Assembly: GCF_020524545.1 (NCBI RefSeq)
Contig: NZ_JAIVLG010000001.1
Coordinates: 682,001-746,000 of the forward strand
Direction of reading: 5' to 3'
From: Microbacterium paraoxydans
Lineage (GTDB): Bacteria > Actinomycetota > Actinomycetes > Actinomycetales > Microbacteriaceae
DNA: 64,000 nt
How positions within the stretch are numbered: the first letter of the stretch is position 1; every line of letters begins with the position of its first letter. Positions 18,482 to 27,980 of the stretch are shown here, piece after piece. A program made the position numbers and the translations under genes. The notes under the pieces are model-generated. The model did no database searches. It was not told the origin of the DNA and was given only the letters and a program-made list of their open reading frames with translations.

Positions 18482-19108
18482 TCAGAGTCGAGGCCGAGCT
18501 CGAACGCGTGCGGCCATCTCATCGGAGGCGAGGAGCGCCTCATCGATGAGGTCTCTCGAGGGCGGAGCCGTCAGCCACTCGTGGCTCAAGGAGGTCGGGA
18601 CTAGCAATGGCATCCGGTCGTGGAGATCCGCGAGGTGCGGGGGAGCGGGACGCATGACGATCGAATAGCACGTGAACCACTCGCCGTCGGACGCCCGACC
18701 CCGCTGCGTCACGGCCGCCATGCCGAAGAGGGTGCCGTCGTCGACGATGAACTCGTTCCATTGCCGCGACGGCTTCTGCATCTCGTACCAGCTCGTCGCC
18801 GGGACGATCCCTCGCGACTTCGCGTTGCCGGGACGTTCCCGCAGCCGCTCGGCGCGGGTGTTGATCGAGGGGAACTTCGCCGGCTCGCCGCCGACCAGGA
18901 ATCCCCACCAGGCGGGTTCGAGCGTCGGAGCGGCATCGGGCTGCACGATCAGGGGGTTGAGGTTGCGAAGATTCTTGCCGGTCGGACGCACCGTCTCGCC
19001 GGCGTTCTCCTCCGCCCAGGCCCGGAGTCCTTCGAGCACCGCGTCGTCGGCGGCGGCGAGGAGTTCCGCATCGGTGAACCGGGGATCGAGGCCATAGCTC
19101 GCGCACAT
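18482..19108 (-). CDS. SRAP/HMCES-family abasic-site DNA-protein crosslinker (YedK-like)
   Basis: 208-residue SOS-response-associated peptidase-type protein, which shields abasic sites in single-stranded DNA by covalent linkage. The catalytic Cys is residue 2 (MCASYGL), exposed after Met removal; the active-site Glu is in TSWYEM, the Asn/Arg in SINTRAERL and the His in LHDRMPLLV. The start at 19108 is required to place the Cys at position 2, and TACGCT lies 6 nt upstream. Confidence 0.92.
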   Translation of the reverse strand: MCASYGLDPRFTDAELLAAADDAVLEGLRAWAEENAGETVRPTGKNLRNLNPLIVQPDAAPTLEPAWWGFLVGGEPAKFPSINTRAERLRERPGNAKSRGIVPATSWYEMQKPSRQWNEFIVDDGTLFGMAAVTQRGRASDGEWFTCYSIVMRPAPPHLADLHDRMPLLVPTSLSHEWLTAPPSRDLIDEALLASDEMAARVRARPRL

Positions 19109-19114
19109 GCCGCC

Positions 19115-19120
19115 AGCGTA
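19115..19120 (-). promoter_or_regulatory. -10 box TACGCT of the SRAP gene, leaderless arrangement
   Basis: Minus-strand TACGCT, 6-nt spacer, ATG at 19108. It is close to, and divergent from, the DMT transporter promoter. Confidence 0.5.
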
Positions 19121-19170
19121 GACCCGGGCACCGACGTCGGAGGGCGATCGGGCGGGAACGCGTGCTCGGG

Positions 19171-19176
19171 TAGGGT
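19171..19176 (+). promoter_or_regulatory. -10 box TAGGGT of the DMT gene, leaderless arrangement
   Basis: TAGGGT, 6-nt spacer, GTG at 19183. Confidence 0.55.
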
Positions 19177-19182
19177 CGATGG

Positions 19183-20124
19183 GTGCCAGAATCCCGCCGT
19201 CTTCCTGCTCCGCTGGCACTCGGCGGGGCCGTCGCGATCGGGATCATGACAGCCGTCCAGGCGCGGATCAACGGTGTGCTCGGGGTGCGCGTCGACGACG
19301 GCATCGTCGCCGGTCTCCTCTCGTTCTCGGTCGGCCTGCTGGCCCTCGTCGCGGTGATCTCCTGCATGGCGAGCGCCCGCCGAGGCGTGGGGCGTCTGTG
19401 GCGCGGTGTCCGTGAGCGCAGCATCCCGTTCTGGATGCTCCTGGGTGGTGCCTGCGGCGCGCTCACGGTTTCGACGCAGGGGCTGACAGCAGGCGTGCTG
19501 GGGGTCTCCCTTTTCAGTGTCGGCGTCGTCGCGGGCCAGACACTGCACGGACTCGTCCTCGATCGGATCGGATTCGGGCCGGCCGGCGTGGTGGCGGTCA
19601 CTCCGGGGCGCGTGGCCGGCGGGGTGCTCGCGCTCGCCGCCGTCGGGATCTCCCTGTCCGGGGATGTGCTCTCCGCCGCGCCGCTGTGGATGCTGCTGCT
19701 GCCGTTCGCGGCCGGCGTCGGCATCGCCTGGCAGGCGGCCACGAACGGACGTCTCGCTCAGCGCGTGCGCTCGCCCCTCGCGGCGACCCTGATGAGTTTC
19801 GTCGCGGGGACGGTGGTTCTGATGCTCGCGGCCGGGGCGAGCATCGTGTTCCGCGGGCCGCCCGATGCCCTCCCCGTCGAGCCGTGGCTGTACCTCGGCG
19901 GGTTCCTCGGCGCCGGCTACATCCTCCTCGGGGCCTTCATCGTCGGGCACACCGGGGTGCTCCTGATGGGACTGGGCTCCGTGCTCGGACAGCTCCTGAC
20001 CTCGGTCGTGATCGACCTGATCTGGCCCGCCGCGGCAGGGCCCGCACTCTGGCAGGTCATCGCGATGGTCGCTGTCGCCGTCGCCTCGGTGCTCGTCGCC
20101 ATCCCTCGGGTGTGGCGCCGCTGA
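19183..20124 (+). CDS. DMT-superfamily membrane transporter (DUF606/YdcZ type)
   Basis: 313 residues with about ten predicted membrane helices and an internal duplication: both halves carry the Ala/Gly-rich helix pattern of YdcZ-type half-transporters (first AVQARINGVLG, second AATNGRLAQRVRSPLAATLMSFVAG). This means a fused pair of DUF606 units. The transported molecule is unknown. The GTG start follows a -10 box by 6 nt. Confidence 0.88.
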   Translation: MPESRRLPAPLALGGAVAIGIMTAVQARINGVLGVRVDDGIVAGLLSFSVGLLALVAVISCMASARRGVGRLWRGVRERSIPFWMLLGGACGALTVSTQGLTAGVLGVSLFSVGVVAGQTLHGLVLDRIGFGPAGVVAVTPGRVAGGVLALAAVGISLSGDVLSAAPLWMLLLPFAAGVGIAWQAATNGRLAQRVRSPLAATLMSFVAGTVVLMLAAGASIVFRGPPDALPVEPWLYLGGFLGAGYILLGAFIVGHTGVLLMGLGSVLGQLLTSVVIDLIWPAAAGPALWQVIAMVAVAVASVLVAIPRVWRR

Positions 20125-20128
20125 CGCT

Positions 20129-20707
20129 CTACTTCTTCTTCTTGCTCGACTTCTTCGTGGAGACCGACCCCGGCGTCGGCATGCGCGTGAGCGACTTCCG
20201 CGCATCCACCATCTTGCGGCGTCCCGCCTTCTTGCCCTCCGGTTTGCGTCCGACGTAGAGCCAGCCCAGAAGCTCTTCGTTCTTGCCGAGACCATGCGCC
20301 TTCGACACTGCCTTGGCGCGGGTGTAGTGGCCTGTGCGCCAGATCACGCCCCAACCTGCCTCATCGAGCAGCAGGCTCAGCATGTGTGCGACCCCGGAGG
20401 CGACGGCCTCCTGCTCCCAGCGCGGCACCTTCTCGCTCTTGCGGTAGCTCGCGACGACGGCGATCAGCAGCGGAGCGCGCAGCGGCTTGCTGGACGGAGA
20501 GGAGTCGCCCTGGGCCTTCGCGATCGCGGCGCCGAGGACTTCGCGGTCCGTCCCGCGAAGCTCGATGAGCCGCCAGGGTCGCAGGGAGGAATGATCGGCG
20601 ACGCGACCTGCGGCAGCCACCAGGGTCAGCAACTCCTCGCGACCAGGGGCCGTGTCTTCGACCTTCGACCAGGATTGACGCGCGCGAACGGCGTCCAGAG
20701 CACTCAC
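20129..20707 (-). CDS. Nitroreductase-family flavoprotein with Lys-rich tail
   Basis: 192-residue FMN-dependent nitroreductase-like enzyme. The N-terminal Arg motif (RARQSW), HSSLRPWRLI substrate/FMN loop and late Gly-rich segment (EAGWGVIWRTGHYT, then LGWLYVGRKPEGKK) match the family. The GTG start at 20707 overlaps the msrB stop (GTGA), so the two are an operon. The last 35 residues are rich in Lys/Arg and end in KKSSKKKK, which is unusual for the family and may bind nucleic acid. Confidence 0.87.
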   Translation of the reverse strand: MSALDAVRARQSWSKVEDTAPGREELLTLVAAAGRVADHSSLRPWRLIELRGTDREVLGAAIAKAQGDSSPSSKPLRAPLLIAVVASYRKSEKVPRWEQEAVASGVAHMLSLLLDEAGWGVIWRTGHYTRAKAVSKAHGLGKNEELLGWLYVGRKPEGKKAGRRKMVDARKSLTRMPTPGSVSTKKSSKKKK

Positions 20708-21108
20708 GAGGCGTCTGGGGTGAAGTTCATCGCGATCGAGTTCATGCAGTAGCGGTCGCCGGTCGGCGTGCCGAACCCGTCCGGGAAGACGTGGCCGAGG
20801 TGCGAGCCGCAGTTGGCACAGCGGACTTCGGTGCGCACCATGCCCAAGCTGTCGTCCTCGAGGAGCTCGACCGCGTCGGGGCGGATCGATTCGTAGAAGC
20901 TGGGCCACCCGCAGCCGGAGTCGAACTTGGTCCCGCTCTTGAACAGCTCCGCGTTGCAGGCGCCGCAGGTGTAGAGTCCCGCGCGTTCCTCGTCGAGGAG
21001 CTCACCCGTCCAGGCTCGTTCCGTCGCGGCCTTCCGCAGCACGGCGTATCGCTCATCGCCGAGCTCCTCGCGCCACTCGTCTTCGGTCTTGTCCACGCTG
21101 TACGACAT
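20704..21108 (-). CDS. msrB: Peptide-methionine (R)-S-oxide reductase
   Basis: 134-residue MsrB that repairs oxidised methionine. Zinc ligands are two CxxC pairs (TCGACNAE and RCANCGSH) and the catalytic Cys is in DRYCMNSIAM. The GWPSFYE motif is present. AGGAGGACAC precedes the ATG at 21108, which excludes the longer upstream reading frame. Co-transcribed with the nitroreductase. Confidence 0.96.
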   Translation of the reverse strand: MSYSVDKTEDEWREELGDERYAVLRKAATERAWTGELLDEERAGLYTCGACNAELFKSGTKFDSGCGWPSFYESIRPDAVELLEDDSLGMVRTEVRCANCGSHLGHVFPDGFGTPTGDRYCMNSIAMNFTPDAS

Positions 21109-21167
21109 GTGTCCTCCTGAGTCGCCTCCATTCTCCCTCCTGCAGCGACCTCTCGGGTGCTTCGAGT

Positions 21168-21173
21168 CAGAAT
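21168..21173 (+). promoter_or_regulatory. -10 box CAGAAT of the DUF2332 gene, leaderless arrangement
   Basis: CAGAAT, 6-nt spacer, ATG at 21180. Confidence 0.5.
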
Positions 21174-21179
21174 GGACGG

Positions 21180-22172
21180 ATGACCGATGCTCTCCAGGAG
21201 CGGTATGCGCGCTTCGCTCGTGACGAGGCACCGGGTCGCAGTGCCCTCTACGCCGAATGGGCGACCGGCGTCGCGGAGGACGACGCGGTGCGAGCGGTCC
21301 TCCGGCGGATCCCGGAGACGAGGAGGCAGCCGCCGCTGGTGTTCGCCGTCGCGCGGATGCTCGGTGCGCCGCTGGCCGGATACCCGCAGTGGCGGGACTT
21401 CGTGCTGCGGCACGCGGACGGCATCGTCACCGAGTGCGCACGGCGGTCGTTGCAGACGAACGAACCGCTTCGACTCGCCGCCCTCCTTCCGGTGCTCACC
21501 GAGATACCCGGTCCGGTGGCACTGCTCGAGGTCGGTGCGGCGGCCGGGCTCTGTCTCTACCCGGATCGGTATTCGTACCGCGTCAGCGACCAGAACGGTG
21601 AGCTGCGCGCCGCACTGGATCCGGTGGACGGGCCGTCGTCGGTCGTGTTGGAGACCCGGGTGTCCGGACCTCTGCCGCCCCTGCGGATGCCGGAGGTGAT
21701 CTGGCGCGCCGGAATCGACCTGGCTCCGCTCGACGCGGCGGACGAGCGCGACCGTCGGTGGCTGCGTGGGCTGGTCTGGCCGGGTGAGGCGGGGCGCGAT
21801 GAGCGCATGGCCGCCGCGCTCGACATCGTCGCCGCCGATCCTCCGATGCTCGTCGCCGGTGATGCGCTGAGCGGCATCGAGGAGCTCGCCGCCGCCGCCC
21901 CGCGGGAAGCCACCCTCGTCATCACGACGCCGGGAGTGCTGGTGCACATCCCGCGGGCGTCCAGAGCCGCGCTCGTCGCGACCATCGACCGCCTGGATGC
22001 GCGCTGGATCACGATCGACCCGCCGGGGGTGCTCGACGTGTGGGAGCCGGCCGTCGATGCAGACGACTGGCCGGGTTTCGTCGTCGCCTTGGACGGGCGT
22101 GTGCGCGCCGCCGCGGATCCGCTCGGGCGATGGTGGGAGTGGCGAGCGGCTCTCCCTGCCGACGAGTCCTAA
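21180..22172 (+). CDS. DUF2332 family protein
   Basis: 330-residue actinobacterial protein of family DUF2332. An N-terminal helical part is followed by LLEVGAAAGLCL, which looks like the SAM-binding motif I of methyltransferases, and the pattern continues through a Rossmann-like half. Function is not known; a methyltransferase-like fold is an inference from this motif. The stop codon TAA overlaps the -10 box of the next gene. Confidence 0.82.
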   Translation: MTDALQERYARFARDEAPGRSALYAEWATGVAEDDAVRAVLRRIPETRRQPPLVFAVARMLGAPLAGYPQWRDFVLRHADGIVTECARRSLQTNEPLRLAALLPVLTEIPGPVALLEVGAAAGLCLYPDRYSYRVSDQNGELRAALDPVDGPSSVVLETRVSGPLPPLRMPEVIWRAGIDLAPLDAADERDRRWLRGLVWPGEAGRDERMAAALDIVAADPPMLVAGDALSGIEELAAAAPREATLVITTPGVLVHIPRASRAALVATIDRLDARWITIDPPGVLDVWEPAVDADDWPGFVVALDGRVRAAADPLGRWWEWRAALPADES

Positions 22173-22175
22173 CCT
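22170..22175 (+). promoter_or_regulatory. -10 box TAACCT of the DUF3263 gene, leaderless arrangement
   Basis: TAACCT, 6-nt spacer, ATG at 22182. The first three bases are the DUF2332 stop codon. Confidence 0.5.
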
Positions 22176-22181
22176 GTATCC

Positions 22182-22457
22182 ATGATCGGAGACCTGACGG
22201 AGCGCGATCGCGCGATCCTCGCCCTGGAAGGGACCTGGCCCCGGCACGACGGGGCGAAGGAAGAGGTCATCCGCTCGCAGCTCGGCATGAGTGCCGCGCG
22301 CTACTACCAGCTCCTCGGACGTCTGATCGACTCGGAGGTCGCGTTGGAGTACGACCCGATGCTGGTGCGCAGACTCCGTCGCATCCGCGATGCGCGAGCC
22401 GCACGGCGTCGCGCACGCACCCCCGGTTTCGTCGGCTGGGCGGCCACGCCCGAATGA
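22182..22457 (+). CDS. DUF3263 protein, putative small DNA-binding protein
   Basis: 91 residues of the actinobacterial DUF3263 family, with a helix-turn-helix-like core (IRSQLGMSAARYYQLLGRLIDS) and a strongly basic C-terminus. The order DUF3263 then LytR_C protein is the same as mycobacterial Rv0430-Rv0431. Function unknown; a regulatory role is likely but unproven. Confidence 0.87.
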   Translation: MIGDLTERDRAILALEGTWPRHDGAKEEVIRSQLGMSAARYYQLLGRLIDSEVALEYDPMLVRRLRRIRDARAARRRARTPGFVGWAATPE

Positions 22458-22505
22458 CGGGACGCCGTCCCCGCACCGCGGAAGCGATTGACAGGAACGT
22501 GCCGC

Positions 22506-22511
22506 TAGCAT
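22506..22511 (+). promoter_or_regulatory. -10 box TAGCAT of the LytR_C gene, leaderless arrangement
   Basis: TAGCAT, 6-nt spacer, GTG at 22518. Confidence 0.5.
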
Positions 22512-22517
22512 CGAGGG

Positions 22518-23096
22518 GTGTCAAAGCCCTCCCGCGATCGTTTCGATGACGTTCCCCGTTCCTCCGGACGCGTGGGAGCGCATCGCGCCGAAGCCCCCGG
22601 CATGAACGGCTGGGTCGTGCTGCTGTGGTCTTTCGTGGCCGCGCTCATCCTCATCATCGCCGGCATCTTCGGCTCGCTCGTGGTGATGGGGCGGGTCTCT
22701 CTGTTCCCCGAAGCTGCGCCGTCCGTTGTCCCGTCTCCGGTGGACACGGGGATCGTCGACCCGACGATCTCCGTCATGATCCTGAACGGGACGCCCGACG
22801 AGGGACTCGACACGCAGATGCGCGACACCTTGATCAACAACGGCTGGGCGGCCGACGACGTGTTCGCGGGGGACAGCTCCAGCCAGGACTTCGCCGAGAC
22901 GACCGTCTTCTACGTCAACGAAGAAGACGAAGAGGCCGCGATCGGATTGGCCAACCTCCTCGGTGGCGCGAGGGTCCAGCAGAGCGACTACTACTCCGGT
23001 CAGACCGAAGACGGAGAGAAGCAGTTCACCGTGGTGATCGGTCTCGATCGGTCGACCTCTGCACCGCAGACGCCCGACGACGAGCCCGCCTCCTGA
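22518..23096 (+). CDS. LytR C-terminal domain membrane protein, VirR-like
   Basis: 192 residues: a cytoplasmic, charged N-terminus, one membrane helix at about 31-57 (WVVLLWSFVAALILIIAGIF), then an extracytoplasmic LytR_C domain (about 88-175, opening ISVMILNGTPDEGLDTQMRD). The context next to DUF3263 and upstream of groEL matches mycobacterial VirR (Rv0431), which affects vesicle formation and wall integrity. There is no LytR-CpsA-Psr catalytic domain, so this is a binding rather than ligase protein. Confidence 0.88.
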   Translation: MSKPSRDRFDDVPRSSGRVGAHRAEAPGMNGWVVLLWSFVAALILIIAGIFGSLVVMGRVSLFPEAAPSVVPSPVDTGIVDPTISVMILNGTPDEGLDTQMRDTLINNGWAADDVFAGDSSSQDFAETTVFYVNEEDEEAAIGLANLLGGARVQQSDYYSGQTEDGEKQFTVVIGLDRSTSAPQTPDDEPAS

Positions 23097-23123
23097 CCTG
23101 CGGAGGGGACCCGTGCCGGGCGG

Positions 23124-23150
23124 CTTGCACTCGAAGGTGTCGAGTGCCAG
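23124..23150 (+). promoter_or_regulatory. Second, degenerate CIRCE operator overlapping the groEL promoter
   Basis: CTTGCACTC-N9-GAGTGCCAG keeps the exact 9-nt spacing and 6 of 9 core bases per arm of CIRCE. It covers the -35 hexamer TTGCAC (23125-23130) and reaches the -10 box CAGAAT (23148-23153), so bound HrcA would block RNA polymerase directly. Confidence 0.7.
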
Positions 23151-23153
23151 AAT
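23125..23153 (+). promoter_or_regulatory. Sigma-A promoter of groEL (TTGCAC-N17-CAGAAT)
   Basis: -35 TTGCAC at 23125-23130 and -10 CAGAAT at 23148-23153 with the ideal 17-bp spacer. Expected start near 23160, within the consensus CIRCE. The promoter is bracketed by two HrcA operators. Confidence 0.8.
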
Positions 23154-23157
23154 GGCG

Positions 23158-23184
23158 TTAGCACTCTCTCACTCTGAGTGCTAA
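23158..23184 (+). promoter_or_regulatory. CIRCE operator, consensus (HrcA site) before groEL
   Basis: Perfect consensus: TTAGCACTC-N9-GAGTGCTAA. HrcA repressor binds here and releases on heat or misfolding stress. No hrcA gene is in the window. Confidence 0.95.
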
Positions 23185-24840
<1,656 letters not shown>

Positions 24841-24854
24841 TAGTTCCTTCCTGA

Positions 24855-24888
24855 CAGAACGCCCCCGGCTTCGGCCGGGGGCGTTCTG
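24855..24888 (+). terminator. Terminator after groEL
   Basis: 15-bp perfect stem CAGAACGCCCCCGGC / GCCGGGGGCGTTCTG with a stable TTCG tetraloop, 15 nt after the stop. It also ends the convergent WXG100 gene. Confidence 0.92.
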
Positions 24889-24906
24889 CGTTCGCGGGAA
24901 GCGGCG

Positions 24907-25194
24907 TCAGCGGAACAGGCTCGCGGAGTACTGGTCGGCATCGGCATACTGCGTGGCGGCCGATCCGAGCGACGTTCCGATCGAGTCGAGAACCTGCTCC
25001 ACATGCAGTTGGGCACCCTGCCACTGCTCGGCACACCCCTGGAACGCGTTGGAGGCACTTCCGACCCACGAGCTCTGCAGTTGACGCAGCTGAGCCATGA
25101 GCGTCGCCGACTCGCTCTGCAGACGCTCGATGGTGGCTCTGACGGCGCCGTGGGCGGCGTGGACGGCATCGGTGTCGACGGTGAAGACAGACAT
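24907..25194 (-). CDS. WXG100 (ESAT-6-like) secreted protein, solitary
   Basis: 95 residues, two long helices joined by the WXG-type turn (SSWVGSASNAF). WXG100 proteins leave through type VII (ESX) systems as dimers. The ATG at 25194 has AAGAAGGAG upstream. No EccC ATPase, partner or toxin gene is in the window, so it is an orphan whose secretion system lies elsewhere. The last residues DADQYSASLFR could hold a YxxxD-like signal but it is not convincing. Confidence 0.88.
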   Translation of the reverse strand: MSVFTVDTDAVHAAHGAVRATIERLQSESATLMAQLRQLQSSWVGSASNAFQGCAEQWQGAQLHVEQVLDSIGTSLGSAATQYADADQYSASLFR

Positions 25195-25357
25195 GGGAAC
25201 TCCTTCTCTTTGGGGTTCCGACGCTATGCGCGAGGCGGTGTCGTTAATCGGGTCAGCGTCGGCCGGCGTCGTCCTCTGGGGACAACCGTGAGATGCTCCG
25301 ACCCGTGCAGAACCGTTGCCCGTGCGGAGGGCGCACTCCGACGTGGGTGCCGGTCGA

Positions 25358-27064
25358 TCAGGGAAGGTCGAGTCGTTCCAGGGGCTGCGTGTCCTCGAGC
25401 AGGTGCGCGGGCGTGGCGCGGGCCGGCGCGAGCGGCAGCGTGACCGTGAAAGTCGCCCCGCCGCCGGGGGTCTCCGACACGTCGACGGCACCGTGCAGGG
25501 CCTTCATGATCGATGCGACGATCGCGAGCCCGAGACCGGATCCCCCTGTCTCCCGTGCGCGTGACGTATCGGCGCGCCAGAAACGCTCGAAGATCTGCTC
25601 GCGGATCTGCGGCGGGATGCCTTCACCGTGGTCCACGACCGAGATGCTGCCGGTACCGCGGGCGCGGTCGGAGTCGACGATGAGCTCGATCGGTCCGTCC
25701 TCGGGGGAGAAGCGGCGGGCGTTTCCCAGCAGATTGGTGACGACCTGCCGCACCTTGTTCTCCTCCCCGAGCACGATCGGAGGCGTCCGCACGGGGATGT
25801 CGGGGATCTCCGTGAAGTCGATGGCCGGGGTCGGTTCGGGAACGCGGGGGCGGCGACGCAGACGGGAGAGCGCCGTCCGGGACAACCCGCGGGGAGTCGG
25901 GCGCACGGCATCCTCGGGCTGCGGGGAAGGAGCGAGGCGCAGGGGGGCGGTGGCCGGGGCACCGACCGTCCGGTCGATCACCGTGACCGTCCGGCCGGGA
26001 GCGGCGGCGCGCAGGTCGAGCGCCGCGTCCCGTGCGATCGGACGCAGATCGAGAGCGGCGATCTCCGGTTCGCGTTCCTCGTCCAGGCGCGCGAGTGCGA
26101 GGAGATCCTCCACGAGGACACCCATCCGGATCGCCTCCTTCTCGATGCGCTCCATGGCTCTGGCGGTGTCCTCTTCCCCCTTGATCGCGCCCATGCGGTA
26201 GAGCTCTGCGTACCCCCGAACGCTCACGAGGGGCGTGCGCAGCTCGTGACTGGCATCGCCGATGAAACGCCGCATGTGCTGCACCGTGCGGTCGCGCTGC
26301 GCGAGTGAGCGGTCCACACGATCGAGCATCGTGTTGATGGCTGCGTTCAGACGGCCGACCTCCGTCGTCGGCTCGAGATCGGTGAGACGCTGTCGGAAGT
26401 CGCCGGCGGCGATCGACATGGCAGTCGCCTCGACCTGTCCGAGTCTGCGGAAGGTCAGGGTGACGAGGCCGCGGGTGAGCAGCGCGGCGATGAGGATCGT
26501 GATGAGGGCGATCGTGATGTAGATGCCGAAGTACTGGCTGACGATGCGATCCGCGGGCGCGAGGGGGAGCGCGACCAGCTGGATGCGGAGCGCGCCCCCG
26601 CCGTCTTCCGAGCCCACCACGGCGACGGCGGCGTGGAAGACCTCGCCATCCGGCCCTGCGAGCTCGAGCGGGGTCCGCTCGGAATCGGCGGTGGCCTTGG
26701 CGAGGGAGTACTCGGCGGGGAAGAGAGGTGTCGGGCCGGAGGTGCCGCGCACGGTGGCTCGCAGCACGCCCGTCGCGTCGTAGATGGCGAAGGAGAAGTC
26801 CCGTGGTTGCTCTTCGCGGGGAGTGTAGGTCGTGGTGCCGTCCGTCGTCGAGGTATCGAAGTACCGCTCCACGAGATCACTGGACACCAGCGCCGGAAGC
26901 TGCGCGTCGATGTTCGCGACGAGCGCGTTGCGCAGGATCGGCACGGTTCCTATTCCTGCCACCAGCAGGCCGAGCGCCAGGACCGCCACCGTGACTCCGG
27001 TCACCTTCGCCCGGAGGCTGATGCGCCGCCACCAGCTGGTGACCGCATCGGGCTTGTGCGCCAT
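25358..27064 (-). CDS. Sensor histidine kinase with HAMP domain and a Pro/Arg-rich insertion
   Basis: 568 residues. Membrane helix at about 21-43, extracytoplasmic sensor region (44-178), second helix at 179-200, HAMP (about 198-258), DHp with phospho-His in ASHELRTP (about 273), and ATPase with N box (NLLGNARR, 444-450), G1 (VVDHGEGIP) and G2 (GGSGLGLAIV). Unlike relatives, about 60 residues rich in Pro and Arg (roughly 366-428) interrupt the ATPase domain just before the N box. The ATG at 27064 has GAGGAGG upstream. Follows its regulator by 62 nt. Confidence 0.92.
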   Translation of the reverse strand: MAHKPDAVTSWWRRISLRAKVTGVTVAVLALGLLVAGIGTVPILRNALVANIDAQLPALVSSDLVERYFDTSTTDGTTTYTPREEQPRDFSFAIYDATGVLRATVRGTSGPTPLFPAEYSLAKATADSERTPLELAGPDGEVFHAAVAVVGSEDGGGALRIQLVALPLAPADRIVSQYFGIYITIALITILIAALLTRGLVTLTFRRLGQVEATAMSIAAGDFRQRLTDLEPTTEVGRLNAAINTMLDRVDRSLAQRDRTVQHMRRFIGDASHELRTPLVSVRGYAELYRMGAIKGEEDTARAMERIEKEAIRMGVLVEDLLALARLDEEREPEIAALDLRPIARDAALDLRAAAPGRTVTVIDRTVGAPATAPLRLAPSPQPEDAVRPTPRGLSRTALSRLRRRPRVPEPTPAIDFTEIPDIPVRTPPIVLGEENKVRQVVTNLLGNARRFSPEDGPIELIVDSDRARGTGSISVVDHGEGIPPQIREQIFERFWRADTSRARETGGSGLGLAIVASIMKALHGAVDVSETPGGGATFTVTLPLAPARATPAHLLEDTQPLERLDLP

Positions 27065-27126
27065 GCGGTCCTCCTCGGTGCGGCGAACACGCCGCTGGGC
27101 GGCGTCGAGTGGTTGTGGCCCGGGCG

Positions 27127-27819
27127 TCAGGCCGACTTGCCGACCTTCAACATGTAGCCGAAGCCGCGCTTCGTCTGGATGAGCGACTCCTCGGTGTGCG
27201 GATCGATCTTCCGGCGAAGGTACGAGATGTAACTCTCGACGATGCCGGCGTCGCCGTTGAAGTCGTATTCCCACACGTGGTCGAGGATCTGGGCCTTCGA
27301 CAGCACACGGTTCGGGTTGAGCATCAGGTAGCGCAGCAGCTTGAACTCGGTCGGACTGAGCTCGATCGGCTCCTTGCCCACGTGGACGTCGTGGGTGTCC
27401 TGGTCCATCGACAACTCGCCCGCGCGGATGATCGACTCCTCGTCGGCCTGCATGGTGCGGCGGAGGATCGCCTGCGCTCTGGCGACGATCTCGTCGAGGC
27501 TGAAAGGCTTGGTGACGTAGTCGTCGCCGCCGGCGTTGAGTCCTTCGATCTTGTCGTCGGTGCCGTCCTTCGCCGTCAGGAAGAGGATCGGGGCGGTGAA
27601 GCCGGCGCCGCGGAGGCGCTTGGTCACGCTGAACCCGTTCATGTCCGGGAGCATGACGTCGAGGATGATCAGGTCCGGTTCCTCCTCGAGGACGGCCGAG
27701 ATCGTGGCGGCGCCGTTGGCGACCGTCTTCACCTGGAATCCGGCGAAGCTGAGACCCGTGGAGAGCAGGTCGCGGATGTTGGGTTCGTCATCGACGACCA
27801 GGATGCGCGGAGCAGTCAT
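27127..27819 (-). CDS. Response regulator, OmpR family (TcrA/MprA-like)
   Basis: 230-residue two-domain regulator, first in an operon with the kinase. Receiver: VVDDEPN, phospho-acceptor Asp in IILDVMLPD, FLTAKD, VTKPFS. Winged helix: LSPTEFKLLRYL and VESYISYLRRKID, ending GFGYMLK. The start at 27819 is set by the family N-terminus (APRILVVDDEP). Target genes unknown; the same-strand kinase is the likely sole partner. Confidence 0.93.
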   Translation of the reverse strand: MTAPRILVVDDEPNIRDLLSTGLSFAGFQVKTVANGAATISAVLEEEPDLIILDVMLPDMNGFSVTKRLRGAGFTAPILFLTAKDGTDDKIEGLNAGGDDYVTKPFSLDEIVARAQAILRRTMQADEESIIRAGELSMDQDTHDVHVGKEPIELSPTEFKLLRYLMLNPNRVLSKAQILDHVWEYDFNGDAGIVESYISYLRRKIDPHTEESLIQTKRGFGYMLKVGKSA

Positions 27820-27980
27820 GTCCCCATTATGGTGACTCCGGCCATGTGGATGCTGACTATTGTGCGGAACGGCGTGGAGTCGCGCGCTCCCGGCGAGTCG
27901 TCGACGCGCTCGACCTACGCGGGACGAGACATCGTTCGCGGTGGGAGCAAGAGCACAGGTGGACAGGCAAGGATTGAGAC

